DNA of 14,537 nt from JAVVUQ01 sp036653075. Its GTDB lineage: Bacteria > Bacillota > Clostridia > Christensenellales > CAG-314. Made by a program: the position numbers and the translations under genes. Below the pieces are notes generated by a model. That model saw nothing but the letters and a program-made list of their open reading frames with translations. It had not been told where the DNA came from and did no database searches. The stretch is taken from the NCBI GenBank assembly GCA_036653075.1, contig JAVVUQ010000036.1, forward strand, positions 1 to 14,537. Direction: 5' to 3'. This document shows, one piece after another, positions 1 to 7,652 of this stretch (position 1 is the first letter of the stretch; every line of letters starts with the position of its first letter).

Positions 1-207
1 ACATATTTAGAAAAGAAAAAATCGAAATACCATTCCAACAAATAGACATTACATTAAAAAAATAGTAAAATATTGTTGCTTTTCATTAAATATGAAACTT
101 GCGATAAAAATAGAGTTAACAAATAAATTAAAATATAAAATTAAAATTAAATAAACCAAAATCGAAAAAAATAAGAAAGTAAGATTGTATATAGGAGATC
201 TATAAAA

Positions 208-1995
208 ATGAGTTTAACGGCGAAAAATTTAAGAAATATGTATTTAAGCTTTTTTGAAGAAAGGGGACATAAAATAATAGCGTCGAGCAGTTTGATTCCT
301 GAAAATGATCCAACTGTTTTATTTACAACAGCTGGAATGCATCCATTGACCCCTTATTTACTCGGGCAAAAGCATCCAAGTGGAAGGAGACTTACTGACG
401 TTCAAAAGTGTGTTAGGACGGGAGATATCGATGAAGTAGGCGACAGTAGTCATTGCACTTTTTTTGAAATGTTAGGAAATTGGAGTTTAGGCGATTATTT
501 TAAAGAGCAATCTATTAAGTGGTCGTGGGAATTTTTGACATCGGAAAAATACTTGAATTTGCCCAAAGAGAAGTTAGCGGTAACGGTGTTTTGCGGCGAT
601 GAAAATTGTGAAAGAGACGAAGAGAGCGCAGGTTATTGGAGAGCGTGTGGAATTGAGCAAAATAGAATTTTCTATTTACCGAAAAAGCACAATTGGTGGG
701 GACCAGCAGGGTTAACAGGGCCTTGCGGACCAGATACGGAAATATTTTATTATAAAGGTGAAAATCCTAATAACGATAACAAAGGGCCAGCTGATGATGG
801 AAATAAGTGGCTTGAAATTTGGAATAATGTTTTTATGCAGTATCACAAAAACGCTGACGGAACGTTTACACCATTAGAGCAAAAAAATGTCGATACAGGT
901 ATGGGTTTAGAGCGTACAGTTTGCGTATTAAACGGATTTGATAGCGTGTACGATATAGACGTATTTAAACCTATTATAAATAGATTAGAAGAAATGAGCA
1001 ACAAAAGATATGGCGACAGCGAAGTAACGACAGCAATGCGTATTATTGCGGATCACGTTAGAACAGCAGTGTTTATGATAGGCGACCAAGTTGGTATTAC
1101 GCCAAGCAATGTAGATCAAGGTTATGTATTACGTCGTATAATTCGCAGAGCTGTACGATATATGAATAATTTGTCATTGAGCAAAGAAAATATGCTTGAG
1201 ATTGCACAGATGTATATTGATATATATAAAGATGTTTATAGTGAATTACAAGTAAATCAAGCAAAAGTTTTGGAAGAATTAGCTATTGAACAAGAGAAGT
1301 TTTTAAAAACTCTCATTCAAGGAGAAAAGGAGTTTAAAAAAGTAGTATCGTTAATGGAAAACGAAAAAGTAATAAATGGCGATACAGCTTTTAGATTATA
1401 CGATACATTTGGATTTCCAATTGAAATGACGGTGGAGTATGCAAAAGAATGTAATTTAACCGTGGATACAGAGGGCTTTAAAGCAAAGTTTATGGAGCAT
1501 CAAGCTAAGAGTCACGCAGGAAGCGAACAACGATTTAAAGGCGGATTAGCAGACAATAGCGATGCTACGGCAAGATTGCATACGGCAACGCATCTATTGC
1601 AAGCGAGTTTGCGTAAAATTTTAGGTGATGAAGTTAAACAAAAAGGAAGTAATATTACTGCGGAAAGATTGAGATTTGATTTTAGTTTTCATCGCCCGTT
1701 AACACAAGAAGAAATTGACGAAGCGCAAAGACTTGTCAATGACGCTATAAATAGAGCGATTCCAGTAGAATGCGAGCAAGTTCCAATAGAAGAAGCAAGA
1801 AATAGAGGAGCTATGGGGTTATTTGGCGATAAATATGGTGAAATTGTAAAACTCTATACAATAGGCGATGTTTCAATGGAAATTTGTGGCGGACCGCACG
1901 CTAACAACACAGCTGAATTAGGACATTTTACGATTACTAAAGAACAATCGTCTTCATCGGGCGTTAGAAGAATTAAAGCTGAGATACAGTATTAA
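208..1995 (+). CDS. alaS: Compact alanyl-tRNA synthetase (catalytic + editing domains only)
   Basis: Predicted to ligate alanine to tRNA-Ala in the cytoplasm and to hydrolyse mischarged tRNA. The class II core is clear at the N-terminus (SSSLIP.NDPT, TTAGM, then CVRTG and FFEMLGNWS of motif 2 within about residues 70-95). W163/W164 followed by TGPCGPDTE, and motif 3 (D229, GLER at 233-236), are also present. The editing site is intact, with H458-x3-H462 and C560-x3-H564. At 595 aa it is far shorter than the usual ~875 aa. The helical domain runs almost directly into HTATH, so the beta-barrel that normally carries the FYAESGGQ-type motif is missing, and the protein stops just after the editing domain, so the C-Ala domain is missing too. 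The loop after CVR is also shortened, and CGGPH replaces the usual CGGTH. Start ATG follows AGGAGA (193-198). No T-box motif is seen in positions 1-207. From memory, a family of AlaRS-like proteins of about 590 aa exists, so this is probably a natural compact form rather than a broken gene. It could be the only AlaRS or a paralogue. Confidence 0.93.
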   Translation: MSLTAKNLRNMYLSFFEERGHKIIASSSLIPENDPTVLFTTAGMHPLTPYLLGQKHPSGRRLTDVQKCVRTGDIDEVGDSSHCTFFEMLGNWSLGDYFKEQSIKWSWEFLTSEKYLNLPKEKLAVTVFCGDENCERDEESAGYWRACGIEQNRIFYLPKKHNWWGPAGLTGPCGPDTEIFYYKGENPNNDNKGPADDGNKWLEIWNNVFMQYHKNADGTFTPLEQKNVDTGMGLERTVCVLNGFDSVYDIDVFKPIINRLEEMSNKRYGDSEVTTAMRIIADHVRTAVFMIGDQVGITPSNVDQGYVLRRIIRRAVRYMNNLSLSKENMLEIAQMYIDIYKDVYSELQVNQAKVLEELAIEQEKFLKTLIQGEKEFKKVVSLMENEKVINGDTAFRLYDTFGFPIEMTVEYAKECNLTVDTEGFKAKFMEHQAKSHAGSEQRFKGGLADNSDATARLHTATHLLQASLRKILGDEVKQKGSNITAERLRFDFSFHRPLTQEEIDEAQRLVNDAINRAIPVECEQVPIEEARNRGAMGLFGDKYGEIVKLYTIGDVSMEICGGPHANNTAELGHFTITKEQSSSSGVRRIKAEIQY

Positions 1996-2073
1996 TACAA
2001 AGAAGATTTAATTTATTGGAGAATAATTATTAATTATAGAGAATTATGCGATAAGCATTTGGGGTGAAAACAT

Positions 2074-4512
2074 ATGAATAATGTTGAAATAGAAAAAAAA
2101 TGGAATAAACGTTGGGAAGAAAGCGGCGTTAATAAATTTGATAAAAACGATAAAAAAAATAAGTATTATATGCTTGAAATGTTTTCTTATCCAAGTGCGG
2201 CAAAGTTGCATTTAGGACATTGGTATAATTATGGAATGTCAGATAGTTTTGCTCGATTTAAGAAAATGCAGGGAAAAAATGTGTTTCAACCGATGGGGTT
2301 TGACGCATTTGGATTACCAGCTGAAAACTATGCGATAAAAACTGGAATTCATCCTAAAGATAGCACTGACAAAAACATTGAGATTATGGAACAGCAGCTA
2401 TCTAATATGGGCGCTATGTTTGATTGGGATAGCGAAGTTGTTACTTGTCATTCTGATTATTATAAATGGACTCAGTGGTTATTTTTGCAACTTTACCATC
2501 ACGGATTGGCTTATAGAAAAGAAGCGCCAGTAAATTGGTGTCCATCTTGTCAAACAGTTTTGGCTAACGAACAAGCGACAGATGGCATTTGCGAACGTTG
2601 TGGCAGCGAGATTATTCATAAAAAATTGACGCAATGGTTTTTTAAAATAACCGATTACGCCGAAGAATTACTAACAGGGTTAGATGATTTAGATTGGCCA
2701 GAAAAAACTAAACTTATGCAAAAACATTGGATAGGTAAAAGCGAAGGCGGCGAAGTGGAGTTTACTTTATTAGACAATACAACCTTTAGAACTTTTACAA
2801 CACGCGCGGATACTCTATTTGGCGTAAGTTATGTAGTGCTTGCCCCCGAACATCCGTTGGTAGATAAAATTACTACGGCTGAACATAAACAAGCCGTCGA
2901 AGAATATAGAATAACAGCGTCAAAAACGACAGAAATTGATAGATTGTCAACGTCAAAAGAAAAAACAGGCGTTTGGACGGGCGCATACTGCATAAATCCT
3001 ATCAATAATGAAAAAGTTGAAGTTTGGATTGGAGATTACGTATTATATAGTTATGGCACGGGCGCAGTAATGGGCGTTCCATCGCACGATGCAAGAGATT
3101 ATGATTTCGCTGTTAAGTACGGATTAAATATAAAAAGAGTAATAAAATCTGTTGATGAAAACACAGATGATAGTTTACCTTACACCGAATACGGAATAAT
3201 GGTAAATAGCGGTGAATTTGATGGAATGACAAGCGAACAAGGCAGAAAAGCCGTAATTGAAAAGCTTGAAAAAATAGGTAAAGGAAAAAGCGTAGTAAAT
3301 TATCGGTTGCGAGATTGGCTTATATCACGTCAGCGTTATTGGGGAGCGCCGATACCTATGATACATTGTCCGCATTGCTCAATAGTCCCAGTTCCTATGC
3401 AACAGTTACCAGTGCAGTTACCATATAATGTAAATTTCACTCCAGATGGAACGAGTCCATTATTAAAGAGCGAAGAATTTATGAATGTGAAATGCCCTAT
3501 ATGTGGAATGGACGCTAAACGTGACCCAGATACACTTGATACTTTCGTATGTAGTAGTTGGTACTTTTTGCGTTATACAGACAGTAAAAATGAAAAAGAG
3601 GCGTTCTGTAAAGATTTAGTTAATGAAATGTTACCCGTAGACAAATATGTAGGCGGAGCAGAACATGCGTGTATGCACTTGTTGTACGCTCGATTCATAA
3701 CAAAAGCGCTTAGAGATATGGGATACTTGAATTTTGACGAACCATTTAAATCGCTTGTTCATCAAGGTATGATTTTAGGCTCGGATAGTCAAAAGATGAG
3801 TAAAAGCAAAGGCAATACAGTAAGTCCCGAATCTCTAATTGAACAGTATGGAAGCGATGTTTTGCGAGTATATATTGGATTTGCTTTTAAATACATCGAA
3901 GGCGGCCCTTGGAATGACGATGGAATTAAATCCATAGCTAAATGGCTTGAAAGAGTGGAACGCACAGTAAATAAAGCGTCAAAAATTGACTTAAATACTA
4001 CAAATGATATCATTAATGGCAAAGCGGAATTTGAATTAGATTATGTCAGAAATAATACGATAAAAGAAGTTACTAAAGACTACGAGGCTTTTGATTTTAA
4101 TACGGCTGTTGCCAGAATGATGGAGCTATTGAACGCTTTGAATAAATACGAAAACGAAGAAAAGAAAGATTTACAACTTTATTATAATACAGTTGTGGAC
4201 TTGGTTAAAATGCTTGCGCCACTATCGCCGCACCAGTGCGAAGAATTTTGGGAAGTGTTAGGCAAAAAGTTTTCGATTTTTCAAGAAAAATGGTGCGTTT
4301 GCAACGAAAATGCTTTAGTTAAACCTGAAATAGAAATCGCCGTGCAAATAAATAGCAAAATAAGAAGCAGAATTATAATAGGAACGGATATGTCAATATC
4401 CGATATCGAAGCTCAAGTACGTAGCGACAAAGACATTATAAAATTACTTGAAGGAAAACCAATTAAAAAAATGATTGTTGTGCCATCAAGATTAATTAAT
4501 ATTATAATTTAA
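2074..4512 (+). CDS. leuS: Leucyl-tRNA synthetase
   Basis: Class I synthetase that charges tRNA-Leu in the cytoplasm. At 812 aa it is of normal bacterial length. The Rossmann-fold signature is HLGH at residues 46-49 and the second signature is KMSKS at 574-578. The inserted CP1 editing domain contains the threonine-rich TTRADTLFG (242-250) and GVPSHDARD, with D342 matching the aspartate that binds mischarged amino acids. A zinc-ribbon pattern (C156, C159, C173, C176) lies at the edge of the CP modules, and a second CPHC/CPIC pair lies near residues 433-477. The segment between the catalytic HQGMILG and KMSKS is short, as in Bacillus-type enzymes that lack the E. coli leucine-specific insertion. 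The C-terminal domain ends in a typical KKMIVVPSRLINI. Start ATG is 6 nt after GGGGTGA (2061-2067). It lies 78 nt downstream of alaS with no obvious terminator or T-box, so the two synthetases are probably co-transcribed. Confidence 0.98.
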   Translation: MNNVEIEKKWNKRWEESGVNKFDKNDKKNKYYMLEMFSYPSAAKLHLGHWYNYGMSDSFARFKKMQGKNVFQPMGFDAFGLPAENYAIKTGIHPKDSTDKNIEIMEQQLSNMGAMFDWDSEVVTCHSDYYKWTQWLFLQLYHHGLAYRKEAPVNWCPSCQTVLANEQATDGICERCGSEIIHKKLTQWFFKITDYAEELLTGLDDLDWPEKTKLMQKHWIGKSEGGEVEFTLLDNTTFRTFTTRADTLFGVSYVVLAPEHPLVDKITTAEHKQAVEEYRITASKTTEIDRLSTSKEKTGVWTGAYCINPINNEKVEVWIGDYVLYSYGTGAVMGVPSHDARDYDFAVKYGLNIKRVIKSVDENTDDSLPYTEYGIMVNSGEFDGMTSEQGRKAVIEKLEKIGKGKSVVNYRLRDWLISRQRYWGAPIPMIHCPHCSIVPVPMQQLPVQLPYNVNFTPDGTSPLLKSEEFMNVKCPICGMDAKRDPDTLDTFVCSSWYFLRYTDSKNEKEAFCKDLVNEMLPVDKYVGGAEHACMHLLYARFITKALRDMGYLNFDEPFKSLVHQGMILGSDSQKMSKSKGNTVSPESLIEQYGSDVLRVYIGFAFKYIEGGPWNDDGIKSIAKWLERVERTVNKASKIDLNTTNDIINGKAEFELDYVRNNTIKEVTKDYEAFDFNTAVARMMELLNALNKYENEEKKDLQLYYNTVVDLVKMLAPLSPHQCEEFWEVLGKKFSIFQEKWCVCNENALVKPEIEIAVQINSKIRSRIIIGTDMSISDIEAQVRSDKDIIKLLEGKPIKKMIVVPSRLINIII

Positions 4513-4528
4513 AGTTTAACTATGATAA

Positions 4529-4586
4529 AAAATCATATATAGTGATAATTAAAATCATATATAGTGTATAGTGATAATTAAAATCA
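4529..4586 (+). repeat. Overlapping direct repeats just upstream of the deoD promoter
   Basis: The block TATAGTGATAATTAAAATCA occurs exactly twice, at 4538-4557 and 4567-4586 (offset 29). AAAATCATATATAGTG occurs twice, at 4529-4544 and 4551-4566 (offset 22). The 7-nt difference between the offsets is an extra TATAGTG at 4567-4573. The second copy ends one base before the -35 box at 4588. A 6-bp inverted repeat TATGAT/ATCATA (4521-4526, 4532-4537) overlaps the left edge. The position suggests binding sites for a regulator of the salvage genes, but this is inference. Slippage in AT-rich DNA is the alternative. Confidence 0.8.
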
Positions 4587-4587
4587 G

Positions 4588-4616
4588 TTGACTCAAACTA
4601 AGAAATATACTATAAT
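4588..4616 (+). promoter_or_regulatory. Sigma-A-type promoter for deoD-deoB-cdd
   Basis: The -35 box is TTGACT (4588-4593, 5 of 6 consensus), followed by a 17-nt spacer and a perfect -10 box TATAAT (4611-4616). Transcription would start near 4622-4624, giving a leader of about 165 nt before the deoD start. It is one of the two best promoter matches in the window. The leader contains the palindrome AAAAAGCTTTTT (4681-4692) but no riboswitch core that I recognise. Confidence 0.8.
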
Positions 4617-4776
4617 AACAAATACTAATCAAATATTAAAATAATATGCAAGAAAGTTATTATTAAACAATAAGGCTATGAAAAAGCTTTTTGTATCAAT
4701 TAAAACTAATAAAGCGCAATTATAGATATATAATTAAAAAAGGCAAAAGAAAAGCAAATATAAAAAACAGTTATAT

Positions 4777-4782
4777 AAGGAG
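4777..4782 (+). promoter_or_regulatory. Ribosome binding site that fixes the deoD start
   Basis: AAGGAG lies 7 nt before ATG 4790. The reading frame stays open upstream to a TTG at 4691, but that start has no ribosome site. It would also add 33 basic residues that the DeoD family does not have. Confidence 0.85.
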
Positions 4783-4789
4783 AAAGGCT

Positions 4790-5494
4790 ATGTCAATTCC
4801 AACACCTCATAATATCGCAAAAGAAGGCGATTTTGCAAAAACCGTATTAATGCCAGGCGACCCGTTACGTTCAAAATTCATCGCTGAGAATTTTTTGACA
4901 AACGCTAAACTTGTAAACAATGTGCGTGGAGTGCAAGGTTATACGGGGGAGTATAAAGGTAAAAAAGTATCCGTTATGGCGTCAGGAATGGGAATGCCCT
5001 CTATTGGAATTTATAGTTATGAATTATACAATTATTATGGCGTAGAGAATATCATTAGAGTGGGATCAGCGGGCGCTATAAGCGATAAGTTAAAATTGAG
5101 AGATATTGTTATAGCTATGGGCGCTTGCACAGATAGCGATTATGGACATCAGTTTGGATTGCCTGGTAAATATGCGCCTATTGGCAGTTTTGAGTTAATA
5201 AAAAAAGCTTATGAAAAAGCGCAAGAAATGGGCGTTTGCGCAGTAGTTGGCAATCTTTATTCAAGCGATACATTTTATGATGATGCAAACTCATTAAAAT
5301 CATGGCAAAAAATGGGAGTATTAGCGGTTGAAATGGAATGCGCAGCGCTTTATATGAACGCAGCAAGAGCGGGGAAAAACGCTTTGGCGTTATGTACGAT
5401 TAGCGACTGTCCATTTACTGGAGAAGGTTGCAGCGCAGAAGAAAGGCAAATTAGTTTTACGCAAATGATGAAAATAGCGTTGGAGATTGCATAG
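4790..5494 (+). CDS. deoD: Purine-nucleoside phosphorylase, DeoD type
   Basis: Phosphorolyses purine (deoxy)ribonucleosides to the base plus (deoxy)ribose-1-phosphate; family members are cytoplasmic homohexamers. From ATG 4790 the protein is 234 aa, the usual length. It opens with TPHN..KEGDFAKTVLMPGDPLR. The phosphate-binding arginines match at R27 (GDPLR), R46 (NNVRG) and R90 (IIRVGS, with S93). The nucleoside site EME is at 181-183 (VEMECAAL), and the catalytic aspartate is D206 in CTISD. The segment after D206 (CPFTGEGCSAEERQ) differs from the E. coli HIRTHEQTTAAERQ loop but keeps the AEERQ anchor. The gene is the first of the salvage unit: it follows a strong promoter, and deoB starts 35 nt downstream, behind a small stem (GTAAT/ATTAC, 5496-5509). 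Confidence 0.97.
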   Translation: MSIPTPHNIAKEGDFAKTVLMPGDPLRSKFIAENFLTNAKLVNNVRGVQGYTGEYKGKKVSVMASGMGMPSIGIYSYELYNYYGVENIIRVGSAGAISDKLKLRDIVIAMGACTDSDYGHQFGLPGKYAPIGSFELIKKAYEKAQEMGVCAVVGNLYSSDTFYDDANSLKSWQKMGVLAVEMECAALYMNAARAGKNALALCTISDCPFTGEGCSAEERQISFTQMMKIALEIA

Positions 5495-5529
5495 AGTAAT
5501 TTCAATTACAGCGATATAATGGAGAATGT

Positions 5530-6693
5530 ATGGTAAATCGTGTGTTTTTAGTGGTTTTAGATAGTTTGGGAATTGGCGAGATGGCTGACGCTGCGATTTT
5601 TTTTGATGAGGGTAGTAATACTTTAAAATCAATAAGCAAAAGTTCCTACTTTAATGCGCCGAATTTAAAAAAATTGGGAATGTTCAATATTGAAGGGATA
5701 GACTATTATGGAAAAGAAAATAATCCTAAGGGTAGTTATGCTCGATTAAAAGAATTATCAAAGGGCAAGGATACGACGATTGGACATTGGGAAATAGCTG
5801 GATTAGTTTCAAAAAATCCGCTACCTACCTATCCAAATGGGTTTCCTAAGGAAGTTATAGATAAATTTGAAAAGGCTACTGGTAGAAAAACTGTTTGTAA
5901 TAAGCCTTATTCTGGAACAGAAGTTATAAAAGATTACGGACAGCATCACATAGAAACAGGTGATTTAATAGTTTATACATCGGCTGACAGCGTATTTCAA
6001 ATAGCTGCTCACGAAGAAGTTGTGCCGCTTAAACAGTTATATGAATATTGCCAAATCGCTCGTAATATTTTGCAAGGGGAATATGCCGTCGGCAGAGTAA
6101 TCGCTCGACCATTTGTGGGAGAATATCCAGAATTTAAACGGACAAGCAATAGACACGATTTTTCTTTAAGTCCAACGGGTAAAACTATGCTCAATGTTTT
6201 ACAAGAAAATGGCTACGAAACAAAGGGAATAGGAAAAATTTTTGATATTTTCGCAGGCAATGGAATTTCAAATACTGTTAGCATTAAAAACAATGACGAC
6301 GGAATGGAAAAAACACTTGACGCTGCAAAACAAGATTTTAACGGATTATGCTTTGTAAACTTAGTAGACTTTGATATGTTATACGGACATAGAAACGATA
6401 TTGACGGTTACGCTAAAGCTGTTACTGCTTTTGATATACAATTGAAAGAGCTGTTATCATTACTTCGTGACGATGACGTTTTAATTTTAACCGCCGACCA
6501 TGGCTGCGACCCGTATACGCCAAGCACCGACCACAGCCGTGAATATGTGCCAATGGTTATTACAGGTAAACAAATAAAAAAAGGCGTGGATTTAAAAACT
6601 ATTGATGGTTTTAATTGCATTGCGGCAAGTATTTTAGATATGTTTAATATCAAAAATGAAATGGGCGAAAGTTTTTGGAAAAGTGTTACATAA
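5530..6693 (+). CDS. deoB: Phosphopentomutase
   Basis: Interconverts (deoxy)ribose-1-phosphate and the 5-phosphate, linking nucleoside breakdown to the pentose phosphate pathway or to deoxyribose-phosphate aldolase. It is a cytoplasmic, Mn-dependent alkaline-phosphatase-superfamily enzyme of 387 aa, normal for the family. Metal ligands can be placed by alignment from memory with the Bacillus enzyme: D11 (VVLDSLGIGE), D282 and H287 (DFDMLYGHR), D323 and H324 (TADHG), and H335 (TDHSREYVP). The phospho-acceptor threonine is T82 in GKDTTIGHWE. The residue two places on is Ile where I expect Thr (GKDTxTGHWE). Start ATG lies 5 nt after GGAG (5521-5524). The coding end overlaps an inverted repeat (6686-6714). 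Confidence 0.97.
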   Translation: MVNRVFLVVLDSLGIGEMADAAIFFDEGSNTLKSISKSSYFNAPNLKKLGMFNIEGIDYYGKENNPKGSYARLKELSKGKDTTIGHWEIAGLVSKNPLPTYPNGFPKEVIDKFEKATGRKTVCNKPYSGTEVIKDYGQHHIETGDLIVYTSADSVFQIAAHEEVVPLKQLYEYCQIARNILQGEYAVGRVIARPFVGEYPEFKRTSNRHDFSLSPTGKTMLNVLQENGYETKGIGKIFDIFAGNGISNTVSIKNNDDGMEKTLDAAKQDFNGLCFVNLVDFDMLYGHRNDIDGYAKAVTAFDIQLKELLSLLRDDDVLILTADHGCDPYTPSTDHSREYVPMVITGKQIKKGVDLKTIDGFNCIAASILDMFNIKNEMGESFWKSVT

Positions 6694-6714
6694 TAGTAAT
6701 ATGCGATTATGTAA
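6686..6714 (+). repeat. Inverted repeat across the deoB stop codon
   Basis: TTACATAAT (6686-6694) and ATTATGTAA (6706-6714) are perfect 9-bp arms around an 11-nt loop. One G-T and one T-A pair extend the stem outward. The deoB TAA (6691-6693) lies in the left arm. No T-run follows, so it is not a standard intrinsic terminator. It could be an intercistronic RNA hairpin or an operator. Confidence 0.5.
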
Positions 6715-6809
6715 TAAAGCATTGTAAAATAACAAATGTTTAAAACAGAATTTAATCTATAATTATTAAGAAATTAAATAATAGTTAGGTTTAATAAGTA
6801 AGGTGTCAA

Positions 6810-7229
6810 ATGGATTACAAAGAATTGATGAAAAGCGCAATAACAGCGAGAGAGTTTGCCTACGCGCCATATTCAAAGTTTAAAGTAGGAGCGGCATTAT
6901 TATGCTCAGACGGCAAAGTTTATACTGGTTGCAATATTGAATGCGCAACATTTTCGCCTACTAATTGCGCAGAACGCACAGCTTTATTTAAGGCTGTATC
7001 AGAAGGCGAAAGAGAATTCGTAGCCATCGCAGTTGCGGGAGCTAACGAGAGTTCGCAATTGGAATTTTGCACGCCTTGTGGCGTTTGTAGACAAATGCTT
7101 GCAGAATTTGTAAATGTTAAAACATTTGACATAATTATGTTTGGCAAAAATGAATTAAAAGTTATGAAATTAGACGAATTATTGCCATATAGCTTTGGTT
7201 CAAAAGATTTACAAAATCGTACAAATTAA
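6810..7229 (+). CDS. cdd: Cytidine deaminase (tetrameric, three-cysteine zinc type)
   Basis: Deaminates cytidine and deoxycytidine to uridine and deoxyuridine, which Pdp (start of gene at 13740) can then phosphorolyse. The 139-aa length fits the small homotetrameric class. Zinc ligands are C53 (CAERTA motif, with catalytic proton shuttle E55), C90 and C93 (TPCGVCRQ). The N-terminal YAPYSKFKVGAALL and GCNIECATFSPTNCAER segments form the substrate pocket. Use of Cys in place of the His of HAE-type enzymes agrees with a Gram-positive origin. Start ATG is 4 nt after AAGGTG (6800-6805). It lies 116 nt downstream of deoB with no convincing new promoter, so it is probably in the same transcript. Confidence 0.97.
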   Translation: MDYKELMKSAITAREFAYAPYSKFKVGAALLCSDGKVYTGCNIECATFSPTNCAERTALFKAVSEGEREFVAIAVAGANESSQLEFCTPCGVCRQMLAEFVNVKTFDIIMFGKNELKVMKLDELLPYSFGSKDLQNRTN

Positions 7230-7602
7230 AAATAGTATTAAATCAATAAACATTAAAAACGATTTAATACAAATAATTAAGTATAATTGATGACATATAA
7301 TCAATACATCATCAAAAGTATATATAACTACCATTAAAATTTGAAATAATTATAATTTTAAACAAAATACAATTTAAAATGCGTAATAATACAATTTATA
7401 TGATTATAAAAAAATAATAGTACGTTGCAATAAGTTGTAATTTGAATTTGCTAATATAGTAATTTTCAATTATTTATAAAGAATTAATAGTAAGAGATTT
7501 GTTTTTTAATATGTAAAGTGTTTAAGAAACAAAATTAAGATAAATTCATACAAAAATCATTGAAATTATATCGCATACTTAATGTAAAACAGTTATAATT
7601 AC
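7230..7602. other. AT-rich intergenic stretch with two inverted repeats, no gene
   Basis: I see no credible coding sequence; the short ATG frames (for example 12 codons from 7379) have no ribosome site. Two dyads lie just after cdd. The first is GTATTAAATC/GATTTAATAC (7235-7244 and 7261-7270, perfect 10 bp, 16-nt loop). The second is TTGATGA/TCATCAA (7287-7293 and 7309-7315, 7 bp, 15-nt loop). Neither is followed by a T-run. The rest (about 7316-7602) is low-complexity AT-rich DNA with no pattern I can name. Confidence 0.6.
7235..7270 (+). repeat. Perfect 10-bp inverted repeat 3' of cdd
   Basis: Arms GTATTAAATC and GATTTAATAC flank 16 nt, beginning 6 nt after the cdd stop codon. No U-tract follows. 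Candidate transcript-end or mRNA-stabilising hairpin, or a symmetrical protein-binding site. Confidence 0.5.
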
Positions 7603-7631
7603 TTGACAAACATATTGAAATATGGCACAAT
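7603..7631 (+). promoter_or_regulatory. Promoter for the nucleoside-binding lipoprotein
   Basis: Perfect -35 TTGACA (7603-7608), 17-nt spacer, then CACAAT (7626-7631, 4 of 6). An alternative -10, CATAAT (7632-7637), would need a 23-nt spacer and is less likely. The expected start is near 7637-7639, giving a leader of only about 36 nt, too short for a riboswitch. Confidence 0.75.
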
Positions 7632-7640
7632 CATAATAGT

Positions 7641-7652
7641 AGGCAGTAGCCT
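7641..7652 (+). promoter_or_regulatory. Small GC-rich hairpin at the expected 5' end of the lipoprotein mRNA
   Basis: AGGC (7641-7644) pairs with GCCT (7649-7652) around an AGTA loop, within a few nt of the predicted transcription start and 8 nt before the AAGGAGG ribosome site (7661-7667). 5'-terminal stem-loops are known to stabilise bacterial mRNAs; that role here is inference, and the stem is only 4 bp. Confidence 0.35.

Noticed and set aside
93..145. Possible promoter for alaS (TTGCGA or TTAACA with TATAAA-like boxes)
   Set aside because: No pair has correct spacing and good consensus, so I cannot place a promoter in 1-207.
4678..4725. 15-codon leader ORF (ATG to TAG) in the deoD 5' region, containing the palindrome AAAAAGCTTTTT
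   Set aside because: The only purine-rich site (AAGG) is 2 nt from the ATG, too close. There is no run of regulatory codons and no alternative terminator structure, so attenuation is not supported.
4691..4789. N-terminal extension of DeoD from a TTG start (33 extra basic residues)
   Set aside because: There is no ribosome site near 4691, the family normally begins at the TPH motif, and AAGGAG precedes ATG 4790 at ideal spacing.
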